Counted from the stretch's first letter, positions 33,182-41,921 are shown. The stretch: 43,339 bases of DNA from Candidatus Curtissbacteria bacterium RIFCSPLOWO2_12_FULL_41_16 (GCA_001776545.1 MFBZ01000005.1:1-43339), one strand, 5' to 3'. The notes: generated by a model from the sequence alone, not told the origin. Made by a program: numbers and translations.

Positions 33182-34185
33182 ATCCAGCCATCTCCTTTTA
33201 AACAAGCCTTAATGTCTTTTAAGGTCATATAATTTCTTACCATATCAGAGCGATAATCAGAGAAATTACCCGGTATAGTTTTGCCTCTGATAACCCAGTG
33301 TGGATCAATAATTAAATATCCGTTTTCTTCCGAGATCCTTTTCATCTCTTCCTCACTCACCAAACTTTCGTATAGTTGCTCGCCTGGTCTTATACCGACG
33401 AACTTTATTGGATATTGCTCTACACTTTTAATTTCTTTAATCATAACTTTTGCCAGGTCAATTATTCGGCATGCAGCAGTTTTACGGATGTAGATTTGGC
33501 CATGTTGACCTTCTAGCGTGGCTTTCAGGACGAGAGTAACTGCATCCTCTGGAGTGATGAGAAATCTTGTCATGTTTTTATCAGTAACCAGTAAAGGTTT
33601 GTTATTTTCAAGCCTTTCCTTGAACAGCGGCACAACACTTCCACGGCTACCAACGACGTTGCCGAAGCGCACACAGATAAATCTTGTTTTTGAGTTAATG
33701 CGGTTTGATAAGAAAATTTTTTCTTGAAGAGCCTTGGTCATGCCCATCACATTTACCGGGCGTACTGCCTTGTCAGTGCTGATAACTACGACCCTTTCTA
33801 CTTGATTGAGCTCAGCCGCTTTGATTAGAGAAATTGCAGCTAAAGTATTGGTTTTAATTGCTTCGAGTGGAAAATCTTCGCAGATTGGAACGTGTTTAAG
33901 CGCGGCGCAATGATAAATAATATCCACGTTTTTGGTAGCTTCAACCGAAGATGCTTCATCCCTAACATCTCCAATAATAAAGTCAAGCTTAGACAGGTAA
34001 GCTTCAAATTTATTATGCATCTCAAACTGCTTCTGTTCATCACGGCTGAAAATCTTAATTTTTCTGACAGATAATTTTGTCAGCACGTCAACAATTAATT
34101 GTCCAATACTTCCGGTTCCACCAGTGACTAAGATTGTCTTGTTGTGAAAATATTTGATTAATTTTTGGCTGATCTTTACGCTCAT
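33178..34185 (-). CDS. UDP-GlcNAc 4,6-dehydratase-like SDR
   Basis: A 335-residue extended SDR with TGGTGSIG (21-28), HCAALKHVPICED, and VISTDKAVRPVNVMGMTKAL (Thr137, Asp138, Lys139, Met147, Lys151). The Tyr of Tyr-x3-Lys is replaced by Met, as seen in part of the PglF/CapD/FnlA group. LYESLVSEEEM matches WbjB/CapE. The enzyme would convert UDP-GlcNAc to a 4-keto-6-deoxy sugar, the entry to FucNAc, QuiNAc or bacillosamine-type sugars. An AT-rich gap with TATATAGTATC (34186-34228) may hold the promoter. Confidence 0.82.
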   Translation of the reverse strand: MSVKISQKLIKYFHNKTILVTGGTGSIGQLIVDVLTKLSVRKIKIFSRDEQKQFEMHNKFEAYLSKLDFIIGDVRDEASSVEATKNVDIIYHCAALKHVPICEDFPLEAIKTNTLAAISLIKAAELNQVERVVVISTDKAVRPVNVMGMTKALQEKIFLSNRINSKTRFICVRFGNVVGSRGSVVPLFKERLENNKPLLVTDKNMTRFLITPEDAVTLVLKATLEGQHGQIYIRKTAACRIIDLAKVMIKEIKSVEQYPIKFVGIRPGEQLYESLVSEEEMKRISEENGYLIIDPHWVIRGKTIPGNFSDYRSDMVRNYMTLKDIKACLKGDGWI

Positions 34186-34228
34186 GTTAATTTTATTTTT
34201 TATATAGTATCATATTACTTTACGTCTC

Positions 34229-35086
34229 CTAATGCCGACTATTATTTTTGCGTACATGAGATTTACAATTTTGGATATTTTTGTTTAATTTGCCATTTTT
34301 TAATTGCCATCTTCGCCAAACAATTCCTTTTAAAAGAATGAATCCGATTGCGTAGTGGGGACTGGTGGAAAGCTTTAACCAATTTTTCAGAAATATACCC
34401 AGGCGAATTTTTAAACTTGATTTTTTTGCAAAATCTTGCGGGTGTTTTTGTACATATAGAGAGATATTTTTCGAATAATAATACTTTTTGGCCAAAATTT
34501 CTTTGAAAGAAGTTACATGTTCGTGATGGATAATGTGACTTTTGGTAAAGGTAAGTTTGTAACTTGCATTTTGGGCCCTTAAAGACAGATCCCAGTCTTC
34601 GCCCGCAACTAAATTTTCATCAAAGCCTCCCAGTTTGGCAAACAATTCCTTTGGATAGAAACGAGCAGCTGACAAAAGTTTTTCTTTTTGATATAAATTC
34701 CTCTCCAGGGCAATAGATTTCTCCCAGAAATTAACCCCAACTGATTTTTCGGGGAAAGCGACTATGAATCGCCCCCCTTTTGCCTTTCGGATGGCTTCGG
34801 TGATTACATTATTTGTCAGTTCCATATCGGCATCGATAAACAATAGATAGTTCCCTCTGGCATTTTTGGCTCCATAATTTCTTTGAGTAGATCTTTCGTT
34901 GCCTTTGAGAAAGAGGTTGGGCGTGGCTTGTCTTGCAATATTAAGTGTGTTGTCGGTTGAATAATTATCAACAATAATAATTTCAATATTTTTATGGGTT
35001 TGATTCTGGCAACTTAGCAGGCAGAGCTTGATGTTTTTTGCCTCATTTCTGGTTGGAATGATGATGGATACCAGAGCGCTTCTCAT
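34229..35086 (-). CDS. GT2 glycosyltransferase
   Basis: About 285 residues from the ATG at 35086, which overlaps the flippase stop (ATGA). It contains LVSIIIPTRNEAKNI, IIIVDNYSTDNTL, STQRNYGAKNARG, the metal site LLFIDADMELT, and GGFDENLVAGEDWDLSLR. This is a standard GT-A fold enzyme. A hydrophobic C-terminal stretch (HYAIGFILLKGIVW) may anchor it. It is coupled to the flippase gene. Confidence 0.83.
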   Translation of the reverse strand: MRSALVSIIIPTRNEAKNIKLCLLSCQNQTHKNIEIIIVDNYSTDNTLNIARQATPNLFLKGNERSTQRNYGAKNARGNYLLFIDADMELTNNVITEAIRKAKGGRFIVAFPEKSVGVNFWEKSIALERNLYQKEKLLSAARFYPKELFAKLGGFDENLVAGEDWDLSLRAQNASYKLTFTKSHIIHHEHVTSFKEILAKKYYYSKNISLYVQKHPQDFAKKSSLKIRLGIFLKNWLKLSTSPHYAIGFILLKGIVWRRWQLKNGKLNKNIQNCKSHVRKNNSRH

Positions 35087-36276
35087 TTTGCCAGCCCCGC
35101 AAGATAGAAAGCCAAAATTAAAAAGATTATGCTCAACGTCCAATTAAGTAAAGTGGCGGTTTTGAATTTGTGGATGGCGGTAGCATAGTTAACAATGATA
35201 GCGAAATATCCCAGAATCAGAGCGGCAATGGTCTGAATGATGACCAGTTGCGTTGCCGGTAGAAATGATGGAACCAGAAGTTTAATCAGTGGTTTGGCGG
35301 TTGGGATTATTAAAATACCAGTTATAACAGCCAAAGGTGTATAGATTAAGATCAATCTTTTAAGGGTTTGGAAAGCCTGATAGGATTTTTTTTGTGAATG
35401 CAGCTGGGCAATTTTAGGGAACATTACGTTTGAGAGGGTGATCGGTATAAGTTGGGCGGCCGTGTAGAAGGAGAATGAGAAGCTATATAATCCTACTTGT
35501 CTCTGAGTGAAAAAGAGCGATAAAAGCGGAATTATGACGATGCCGATGCTGGTGGGGATACTGGAAAAGTAGGCCGGAAGACTGTAACTTATGAAAGCAT
35601 TCTTGAAGTTAAAGCTTTTGATTTTTGGACTCTTGGAGATTTTTTTGGCGATAAATTTTATTGCCGGGATACTGCCAACAATGAAAGCAATTCCTCCTCC
35701 TAGTAGACTGCCCTTGATGCCAATTAAATAAGCAAGTGGAAGCCCGACTATTATGTGTGAGAACGGGACTAGTATCGCAGTGATTGCCAACAGTTTAAAA
35801 TGTTGGTATCCAAGAAGTATTGGGGTGGTTATGTCTAAAAAGATTATGGTAAAAAGGAACATTGTAGGCCAAACCAGGCCAGTTTGACTTTGAGAATGGA
35901 AGAAGGTTTGGGCAATTTGACGGCTGAAAAACCAGGAGACAGTAAGAATAAAAAGGGTAATGATTACCTTGAAAAGCAGCGTTCTTTTTATGAGATGGTT
36001 GATGTTTTCTGTTTCTTGTCTGGATTTAAATTCAGCGATGTAGCGGGTAATAAAATATTTTGTACCGAAGTCTAGAAAATAGGCTGTAGTTGAGGCCAGA
36101 CCGATGGCAGTTTTAAAAATTCCGAAACCTGTCGGGCCAAAAAATCTTGAGAAAACGATGTTTAAGGTTGTTGATAAAAGGGCGCTGATAATTCCGGTTA
36201 AAAAAATAAACAGACTGTTTTGTAGAATTTCTTTTTCTTTTTTGACTTGTGAGAGGAGAAATGAAAATTTAGACAT
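35083..36276 (-). CDS. Wzx-like polysaccharide flippase (MOP superfamily)
   Basis: A 397-residue protein with about twelve membrane segments. The first, SLFIFLTGIISALLSTT, is followed by NIVFSRFFGPTGFGIFKTA, the conserved start of RfbX/Wzx-type flippases, then DFGTKYFITRYIAE. It would move lipid-linked oligosaccharide across the membrane. Its presence fits a locus that assembles glycan on a carrier inside and finishes it outside with GT-C enzymes. It overlaps the upstream methyltransferase by eight bases. Confidence 0.83.
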   Translation of the reverse strand: MSKFSFLLSQVKKEKEILQNSLFIFLTGIISALLSTTLNIVFSRFFGPTGFGIFKTAIGLASTTAYFLDFGTKYFITRYIAEFKSRQETENINHLIKRTLLFKVIITLFILTVSWFFSRQIAQTFFHSQSQTGLVWPTMFLFTIIFLDITTPILLGYQHFKLLAITAILVPFSHIIVGLPLAYLIGIKGSLLGGGIAFIVGSIPAIKFIAKKISKSPKIKSFNFKNAFISYSLPAYFSSIPTSIGIVIIPLLSLFFTQRQVGLYSFSFSFYTAAQLIPITLSNVMFPKIAQLHSQKKSYQAFQTLKRLILIYTPLAVITGILIIPTAKPLIKLLVPSFLPATQLVIIQTIAALILGYFAIIVNYATAIHKFKTATLLNWTLSIIFLILAFYLAGLAK

Positions 36277-37303
36277 TTGTAAGTTTCGGATAAAGTTTGA
36301 CCATGAGTCTTTTTTCCAAGAGCAGTTTAATTCTTTTAAATGATTGATAACCAGTCCTGCATTTTGAACAGAAAAGCTTTGGAGTCATTATTTTGCGACA
36401 TAGCGGGCAAGCCAGAAAACTTTCGATTTGAGAGTTAACCTTATTTTGTAGCTTACCACCTTTACGAGCAAGGATTTTAATGCCACCCCCCGAAAGATTA
36501 ATTAATGATCGTGTTAATGGATTTGGTTTTAACCAGCCGGCACTCTTTTTTTTGTTAATTTTTGACTCTTGACCAAAAGGATACGGTTTTAGCCAAACCG
36601 TAGCGTTTTCAAAACAGTTAAGTGATTTTTCCCAAGTCTTGATGTTGAAAGTTTCCTCCAAAATTCTATGGTTCGTTTCTGTTTTGCCAATAGTTGAGAC
36701 AAAAGGGAGAATGAAGGTATATTTTATGGCTTTTTCCCAGGCTCTTAATTTTGTTGGTCTACGCCAGAGATTTAAATTAAGACGTTGACTGACCGGTTCT
36801 TCGTTGACAAAGAAATGACCACCCGGAGCAAGCACACGGTAAATTTCCCCAATGATTGGAGATGGGTCTGGAAAGTGATGGAGTGTTTGATAACAAAAAA
36901 CAAACTCGAAAGAATTATTAAGAAATGGCAGATGATAAGCATCGGCACAGATCCTTTGGGGGATTTTTTTTAGCTTTAGTTTTTTTGCGAAGAATGGGGC
37001 TTGGGTAAGACTTTCAAGTGAGAGATCGAGCGCAAATCCACTGGAGTTATATTTCTCTTCCAAAATGGAGGCTCGGTGGCCAAATTCCGCACCGATTTCA
37101 AGATAAGGTGTGAGGCTGACATCTTGTTTTTTGAGAAAAGTAAAATCATTTTTGGTTGATGATATTCGGTCTTTGAGGGCCGAAATGATTTCTTTAGTGT
37201 CTGGTTCACTTGGAAAGAATTTGTTTTTACCCAGATACTGTTTTGTGAGTTTTTTCCGGTATTTAACTTCCCCGATTTTGTTTTCAATTTTTTGATACTG
37301 CAT
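36269..37303 (-). CDS. SAM methyltransferase with C-terminal zinc ribbon
   Basis: A 344-residue protein. The central Rossmann part has YLEIGAEFGHRASILEE (a degenerate motif I), CADAYHLPFLNNSFEFVFC, then QTLHHFPDPSPIIGEIYRVL and HFFVNEEP. The C-terminus carries CPLCRKIM and FCSKCRTGYQ, a zinc ribbon placed after rather than before the catalytic domain. It overlaps both neighbours, the GT4 gene by 20 bases and the flippase by eight. Confidence 0.75.
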   Translation of the reverse strand: MQYQKIENKIGEVKYRKKLTKQYLGKNKFFPSEPDTKEIISALKDRISSTKNDFTFLKKQDVSLTPYLEIGAEFGHRASILEEKYNSSGFALDLSLESLTQAPFFAKKLKLKKIPQRICADAYHLPFLNNSFEFVFCYQTLHHFPDPSPIIGEIYRVLAPGGHFFVNEEPVSQRLNLNLWRRPTKLRAWEKAIKYTFILPFVSTIGKTETNHRILEETFNIKTWEKSLNCFENATVWLKPYPFGQESKINKKKSAGWLKPNPLTRSLINLSGGGIKILARKGGKLQNKVNSQIESFLACPLCRKIMTPKLFCSKCRTGYQSFKRIKLLLEKRLMVKLYPKLTNV

Positions 37304-38411
37304 GTTTTTGAATAAAATTTTTAAAGTCTGCGAAACAATTATCCCAGGAAAATTGATGACTTAGTTTATACCCGAAATTTGCCAGTTGGACTCTTTTAGA
37401 TTCGTTTCGGAGTAAGTAAAGGACACCTTCTGCGAGGGATTGATAGTCGGGCGGAACTAAAATTCCATTTTTATTGTTTTTTATAGAATTACTAAGTCCT
37501 GGTACGTTGTAGGCTACAGGGACACAAGATGTAGCATTGGCTTCTGTTGCGACCAGACTCCATCCTTCCCGTACCGAAGGAATGAGGACAATCTTTGATT
37601 TTTTTAGAAGATTTATTTTTTCTTTTTCTGTTACAAAATCTTTAAATTCAATAGCTTTTTGAAGATAGTGTCTTTTTGATAATTTTTTAAGTTTTTCTAC
37701 ATATTTTTCTTTTCCACGACCAGTGATAATGAGTTTTATGCCGGGAAATGACTTGTGGATTATATTGAAAGCATTTATTGCCTGATCTGGTCCTTTAGCA
37801 GGGATCAACCTTCCTAGAAATAAAATACAATCTTCTTTTTTGGTTATAAGTTGAGGTTTAAAATCCAGGCCAATCCGATAGATATTGACATTCTTAAAAC
37901 CTAGTTTTTTAAGATCAGTTTTGGTTGATTCGGACAGGGCAAGTGTTGGTCTATTCTTATATAGTTTTAACCAAAATGGTTCTAACCAATAACCGAGATG
38001 GTTAGCAGGCCAAATAGTTTGAGTAAACCAGTATTCGCGGGCGAGCTGATGGATAAGAACGATGGTTTTGTCTTTTGCATAGAAGACGCTGAAGAAAGGA
38101 ATAGTGTTGATCTCATCAATAATCAAGTCAAGATCTTGATGTCTTAAATAATAGAGGAAAGCGAATATTCTGCAGGTTAAGCGGTTACCACGACGAATAA
38201 TTTTTACCTCTCTTAAAAATTCTTGCGGCTTGGCGCCTTTGAAGCTTGAAGTAAAAATAGTTACGTTTGTACCGTTTCTGACAAAGCGGCTGGCTACCTC
38301 GATAGCTACCTTTTCTGCGCCGCCGCTATCGGGGTTTTTAACATCGCGCCAAGAAAGCCATAGGATATTTTTTGGATGCGAATGTGTGCGAATCTTCTTT
38401 CTGCTACCCAT
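37284..38411 (-). CDS. GT4 glycosyltransferase
   Basis: About 375 residues with ILWLSWRDVKNPDSGGAEKV, ILFLGRLIPAKGPDQAI, LIITGRGKEKYVE and the E-x7-E signature VREGWSLVATEANATSCVPV. The domain proper starts near PKNILWLSW. The codons before it (RTHSHP) and either possible ATG (38411 or 38444) lie in a 57-nt palindromic repeat, so the start seems to have been supplied or displaced by repeat insertion. Confidence 0.8.
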   Translation of the reverse strand: MGSRKKIRTHSHPKNILWLSWRDVKNPDSGGAEKVAIEVASRFVRNGTNVTIFTSSFKGAKPQEFLREVKIIRRGNRLTCRIFAFLYYLRHQDLDLIIDEINTIPFFSVFYAKDKTIVLIHQLAREYWFTQTIWPANHLGYWLEPFWLKLYKNRPTLALSESTKTDLKKLGFKNVNIYRIGLDFKPQLITKKEDCILFLGRLIPAKGPDQAINAFNIIHKSFPGIKLIITGRGKEKYVEKLKKLSKRHYLQKAIEFKDFVTEKEKINLLKKSKIVLIPSVREGWSLVATEANATSCVPVAYNVPGLSNSIKNNKNGILVPPDYQSLAEGVLYLLRNESKRVQLANFGYKLSHQFSWDNCFADFKNFIQKHAVSKN

Positions 38412-38430
38412 TATTCGGATAAATTCGCAT
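38376..38430. repeat. 57-nt palindromic repeat, copy A
   Basis: ATGCGAATGTGTGCGAAT on the left and ATTCGGATAAATTCGCAT on the right are near reverse complements. The copy overlaps the 5' end of the 37284 GT4 gene and encodes part of its N-terminus. Confidence 0.75.
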
Positions 38431-38461
38431 ATTGAGCGAAACATTAAAAATTAGTTTTAAC

Positions 38462-38518
38462 ATGCGAATGTACGCAAATGATTATATATCACCGAGGAGT
38501 ATTCGGACGAATTCGTAT
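38462..38518. repeat. 57-nt palindromic repeat, copy B
   Basis: ATGCGAATGTACGCAAATG and ATTCGGACGAATTCGTAT form the arms. It lies between two minus-strand glycosyltransferase genes, just past the stop of the DPM1-like gene. Confidence 0.75.
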
Positions 38519-38521
38519 TTT

Positions 38522-39538
38522 TTAAATGAGAACCTTTTGTGGGGTAGTTAAAGCTTCGTTTTGTTCCAGTCGGTAATGGGCCTTTCGATAGTAATCAAGC
38601 CAATTCTTGCGGTAAAATATAGCTAGAGTATCCTGCAGGATACTAAAAATTGTCTTGAGGCGGATTGTTGAGGAAAACTGATAATTTAAAATTATGGGAG
38701 CCTCGACAATTTCATTGGAACCGAGCGATTTAGCAACGACCAAGAGTTCCAAATCAAAGGCAAACTGTTTGACGACAATTCTTGGGAAACAATCTTCAAG
38801 AACTTGTCTTTTAAAAACCTTGAGACCAACCTGGGTGTCTGAGACATTGAGATTAAACAGTAGCTTGATCAGCAACTGATAAGCCTTACTCATGACTCTT
38901 CTGGTTAACGGATAGCGAACTTTCGAGAGCGGGTGTCTTTTTGAACCCAAAGCAATTTGGACATCTTCCTTTTGAAAGTATTTGATAAGAATCGGAATAT
39001 TTTCTGCGGGCAGATCAAGATCCGAATCAGCAAAGATGACAATATCCCCGATACTTTTTTTGAATCCAAAATATGAGGCAAATCCCTTACCTTGATTCAA
39101 ATCGTATGAGAAGATCTTTATATGATCTGTGTTGCCATTGAATTTTTTGCTTCTGATGGCTTCCCGAAGCGTGTGGTCACGTGAGGCATCGTCGACCACA
39201 ATAATTTCCCAGCTATAGGGGAGAATTTTAAGTTGGTTTACCAAATTGGAGACGACCTGGAAGATTTCTGAATCTTTGTTGTAGGCCGGAAGTATAAGAG
39301 AAAGCTTTTTGTGAGTACTTTCCATTGAGATTTTGCTAAGAAAACTGCGCCCCTGAAGCTTTTCCTTACCCTCTAGTTTCAGTATGAAGATATCTTTTTC
39401 TTCTGTCAAGGGATCGATGTGACTTATCAAAGCAAGGAAGTTCAAAAGCCTGGCTTGACCCAAGATCCAGAGGTAAACCAGGGGCAAAATTCTAATGAAT
39501 GAACCTGTAGATTTTTTCGGTAACTGTGAGGTTGACAC
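38522..39538 (-). CDS. GT2 glycosyltransferase (DPM1/ALG5-like)
   Basis: The catalytic part shows LSLILPAYNKDSEI, IIVVDDASRDHTLRE, NQGKGFASYFGFKKS, the metal site VIFADSDLDLPAENI and SDTQVGLKVFKRQVLED. This is the pattern of polyprenyl-phosphate glucosyl/mannosyl transferases, which make the donors used by GT-C enzymes. The frame is open for 71 codons upstream of the ATG at 39325, back to GTG 39538, which overlaps the -35 box of the rRNA promoter. The start is therefore uncertain: the family domain begins at 39325, yet a 71-codon open extension is not expected by chance. Confidence 0.75.
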   Translation of the reverse strand: MSTSQLPKKSTGSFIRILPLVYLWILGQARLLNFLALISHIDPLTEEKDIFILKLEGKEKLQGRSFLSKISMESTHKKLSLILPAYNKDSEIFQVVSNLVNQLKILPYSWEIIVVDDASRDHTLREAIRSKKFNGNTDHIKIFSYDLNQGKGFASYFGFKKSIGDIVIFADSDLDLPAENIPILIKYFQKEDVQIALGSKRHPLSKVRYPLTRRVMSKAYQLLIKLLFNLNVSDTQVGLKVFKRQVLEDCFPRIVVKQFAFDLELLVVAKSLGSNEIVEAPIILNYQFSSTIRLKTIFSILQDTLAIFYRKNWLDYYRKAHYRLEQNEALTTPQKVLI

Positions 39539-39561
39539 TAATAATAGTCTTGGACTATACT
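39532..39561 (+). promoter_or_regulatory. Sigma70-type promoter of the tRNA-Ala/23S unit
   Basis: A perfect TTGACA (39532-39537) is followed after 18 bases by TATACT (39556-39561). The predicted start is near 39568. It is the best promoter match in the window and points to the tRNA-Ala and 23S genes. Its -35 box overlaps the first codons of the longest divergent glycosyltransferase ORF. Confidence 0.7.
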
Positions 39562-39568
39562 AACGATG

Positions 39569-39855
39569 GTGATTTTAGTTTACTTAGCCTGCTTGGGCTT
39601 TGCGGGCAACTAGCTTTTTATGGCGAAATTATTTCATAAGCTACTTTCAATTTTCGGCTTGGCGCCCTAAAAATTAGTTTCCCCGTTTAAAATTTAAAAA
39701 CGTAGATGAACGCGAATGTTCTTCGCGGATTCAATGCAAGTGTGGTGTTAAAAAGAGAAAACTCAAAATGCGAAAGCATTTTGAAGAGGAGGAATGACAA
39801 AGCGGTAAGGTTTTTGGTGTAAGACAAAACTGATAAGCGAAGTCCATTCCGACGA
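39569..39855 (+). other. Leader of the tRNA-Ala/23S transcript
   Basis: There is no gene here and no 16S sequence. I see two hairpins: TAGCTT...AAGCTA with an inner GAAAT/ATTTC (39611-39643) and CAAAATGC-GAAA-GCATTTTG (39764-39783, GNRA-type loop). They could be processing stems. The rest looks featureless to me. Confidence 0.5.
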
Positions 39856-39928
39856 GGGCCCGTAGTTCAGCAGGTAGAACACTGCATTTGCACTGCAGAG
39901 GTAAGCGGTTCGAGTCCGCTCGGGTCCA
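39856..39928 (+). tRNA. tRNA-Ala (TGC)
   Basis: The 73-base cloverleaf has acceptor GGGCCCG/CGGGTCC, D stem GTTC/GAAC, anticodon stem CTGCA/TGCAG with loop TTTGCAC (anticodon TGC) and T stem AGCGG/CCGCT. The G3-U70 pair that defines alanine tRNAs is present. After discriminator A the genome has CCG, so the CCA end must be added after transcription. It lies 251 bases before the 23S gene. Confidence 0.95.
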
Positions 39929-39932
39929 CCGG

Positions 39933-39989
39933 CTACGAATGCATACGAATAGGCTATTTAGTCAAAAAATAATTCGCATAAATTGGCAT
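39933..39989. repeat. 57-nt palindromic repeat, copy C
   Basis: CTACGAATGCATACGAAT and AATTCGCATAAATTGGCAT form the arms. It begins four bases after the tRNA-Ala, in the transcribed spacer. Confidence 0.75.
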
Positions 39990-40021
39990 GAAGAATCTGA
40001 TTAACATTGTTTGACTCAAAT

Positions 40022-40078
40022 ATGCGAATAGATGCGAATAAAGAGTTTAACAAGTAGACTATTTGCATAAATTTGTAG
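40022..40078. repeat. 57-nt palindromic repeat, copy D
   Basis: ATGCGAATAGATGCGAATA and CTATTTGCATAAATTTGTAG form the arms. It lies in the spacer between tRNA-Ala and 23S, about 30 bases after copy C. The CCCTGCGAAGCAGGG hairpin follows at once. Confidence 0.75.
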
Positions 40079-40309
40079 TTTCCCTGCGAAGCAGGGAAGC
40101 ACCTTAACAATTGAATAGTGTAAGTAAAGAAAACATTGTTCAGTTAAAAAGACTTAGTGTCTTTGAAACTGAATGGGATGTTGGGTAATAAATATGCGTC
40201 TAACGGATGCCTAGGTGCAACACACCGAAGAAGGACGTGGAGGGCTGCGATAAGCGCCGGGGAGCTGCCGTCAAGCTTTGATCCGGCGATTTCCGAATGG
40301 AGAAATCCG

Positions 40310-40475
40310 CTTGTGCTCCGCACAAGAATTTTCAAATATAAATTTTCAATTTTCATTGAAAATAATGTAAACAAGGACTAAAGTCGAGAAATTGTAAAGC
40401 GAAGTTTTGCTTCGCAAAATTGGAAATTCCTGCGCGAGGCATAAGCACTTTTGTGCGAATACATAAGCGCAAGAG
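40310..40475 (+). other. 23S insert near helix 9
   Basis: The segment between the conserved GAATGGAGAAATCC and CTGAAACATC blocks is about 115 bases longer than in E. coli. It holds CTTGTGC/GCACAAG (40310-40326), ATTTTCAAT/ATTGAAAAT and GCGAAG/CTTCGC hairpins. Helix 9 is a known site of intervening sequences in some Alphaproteobacteria. Confidence 0.65.
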
Positions 40476-40856
40476 AGGGTACCGTCTGAACTGAAACATC
40501 TAAGTAAGGCGAGGAAAAGAAAATAAGTAATGATTCCCCAAGTAGTGGCGAGCGAAAGGGGAAAAGCCTAAACCCTTCGATTCGATTTTGCTCCGCAAAA
40601 TCTCACTCAGGGCTATAGCCCGGTAAGATTAAAGGGGTCATTGACCCCGAGCGAGGCAAAGCCGAGTCGAGGGGGGTTGCGGGACTCAAATGTGAGACTG
40701 TTGCGAATAGCAGAATAACCTGGAATGGTTGGCCATAGAGAGTGAAAGCCTCGTATGCGAAATTCTAAATAGCTCTATGAGTATCCCAAGTATTGCGGGA
40801 CACGCGAAATCCTGTAAGAATCCGGCTCGACCATGAGCCAAGGCTAAATATGTGTT

Positions 40857-40896
<40 letters not shown>

Positions 40897-40955
40897 GAGT
40901 ACCCCGGAAGGGGAATGAAAAGTACCTGAAATTAGACGCTAACAAGCAGTGGGAG

Positions 40956-41072
40956 CCCCTCACCTTTGCTGAAGATTGTGGTTTGTGATTCGAACCAAAG
41001 GTAGATAATATGTCGGCAAATAGCCTTTGTAGTTTCGAGTATCCAAATCAATTCGGTAGCAAAGGTGAGGGG
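40956..41072 (+). other. 23S insert at helix 25
   Basis: CCCCTCACCTTTGCT (40956-40970) and AGCAAAGGTGAGGGG (41058-41072) form a perfect 15-bp stem around an 87-base interior. E. coli has a short hairpin here. Helix 25 is a classic site of intervening sequences that RNase III removes in Salmonella. Confidence 0.8.
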
Positions 41073-41130
41073 TGACCGCGTGCCTATTGAAGAATGAACC
41101 GGTGAGTTTACGTTTAAGTGCGAGTCTAAG

Positions 41131-41222
41131 CCCGCCCTTTTTGGACAGTAGATTGACAAGTAGAGTTTCTCGACTAAAGTATCTGAGAATTTACAGTTCA
41201 GTTTAGTGGCAAAAAGAGCGGG
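41131..41222 (+). other. 23S insert near helix 31
   Basis: CCCGCCCTTTTTG (41131-41143) pairs with CAAAAAGAGCGGG (41210-41222) with one mismatch, enclosing 66 bases. The flanks match the region just before AGGGAAACC. The helix number is judged by eye. Confidence 0.6.
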
Positions 41223-41454
41223 TGTAGGCGCAGGGAAACCAAGTCTTAAGAGGGCGTTTAGCGCTGAACGTAAGACCCGAAACCGCGTGAGCTAACCATG
41301 ACCAGGATGAAGTCCCGCTAACGCGGGATGGAGGTCCGAACCCATGTCAGTTGCAAGTGGCTGGGATGAGTTGTGGTTAGGGGTGATATGCCAATCGAAC
41401 GCGGAGATAGCTGGTTCTCCCCGAAATATATTTAGGTATAGCCTTATCGTCCCG

Positions 41455-41475
41455 CCCGCCTTTGGCGAGGCGGGG
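41455..41475. repeat. GC-rich palindrome in 23S
   Basis: CCCGCCTTTGGCGAGGCGGG, a fold-back that shares TTTGGCGAGGC with the two in-frame repeats of the 6066 gene. In E. coli this region is an unrelated small stem. Confidence 0.5.
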
Positions 41476-41832
41476 CCCCCGGAGGGGTAGAGCTCTGGAT
41501 GGTTTGTGCAGAGCAATCCGTGCAAACCAATCAAACTACGAATACTCTTGGGGATGAAGGTAAGAGTCAGTCCGACCCGGATAAGCGGGCCAGGGCTAAA
41601 GGGAAACAACCCAGATCCAAAGCTAAGGTCCCTAAGTGTGTCTTAAGTGTTAAAGGTAGTGTCCGCGCTTAGACAGCAAGGAGGTTGGCTTAGAGGCAGC
41701 CATCCTTTAAAGAAAGCGTAACAGCTCACTTGTCGATTCCCGTCCATTGGACGGGAGGGTGCGGGTGCGCCGACAATGTAACGGGGCTAAAAGATACCAC
41801 CGAAGCTTGGGGATCGCATGCATGGCATGCGA

Positions 41833-41891
41833 TTACGAATGGATGCGAATGCCTGACGGTGATTTAAGATTATTCGCAAAAATTCGCATAA
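41833..41891. repeat. 57-nt palindromic repeat, copy E1 (inside 23S)
   Basis: TTACGAATGGATGCGAATG and TTATTCGCAAAAATTCGCATA form the arms, the same structure as copies A-D. Confidence 0.7.
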
Positions 41892-41921
41892 CAATGAGTA
41901 GTTACGAAAGTAATTCTCATC

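Noticed and set aside
39786-39808. AGGAGG followed by an ATG and a four-codon ORF in the rRNA leader
   Set aside because: Only one base separates the site from the ATG and the ORF is tiny in an untranslated leader; probably chance.
38376-40078. Regular repeats that might be a CRISPR array
   Set aside because: Copies are palindromes of 57 bases separated by genes and unequal gaps, with no spacer pattern or cas genes.
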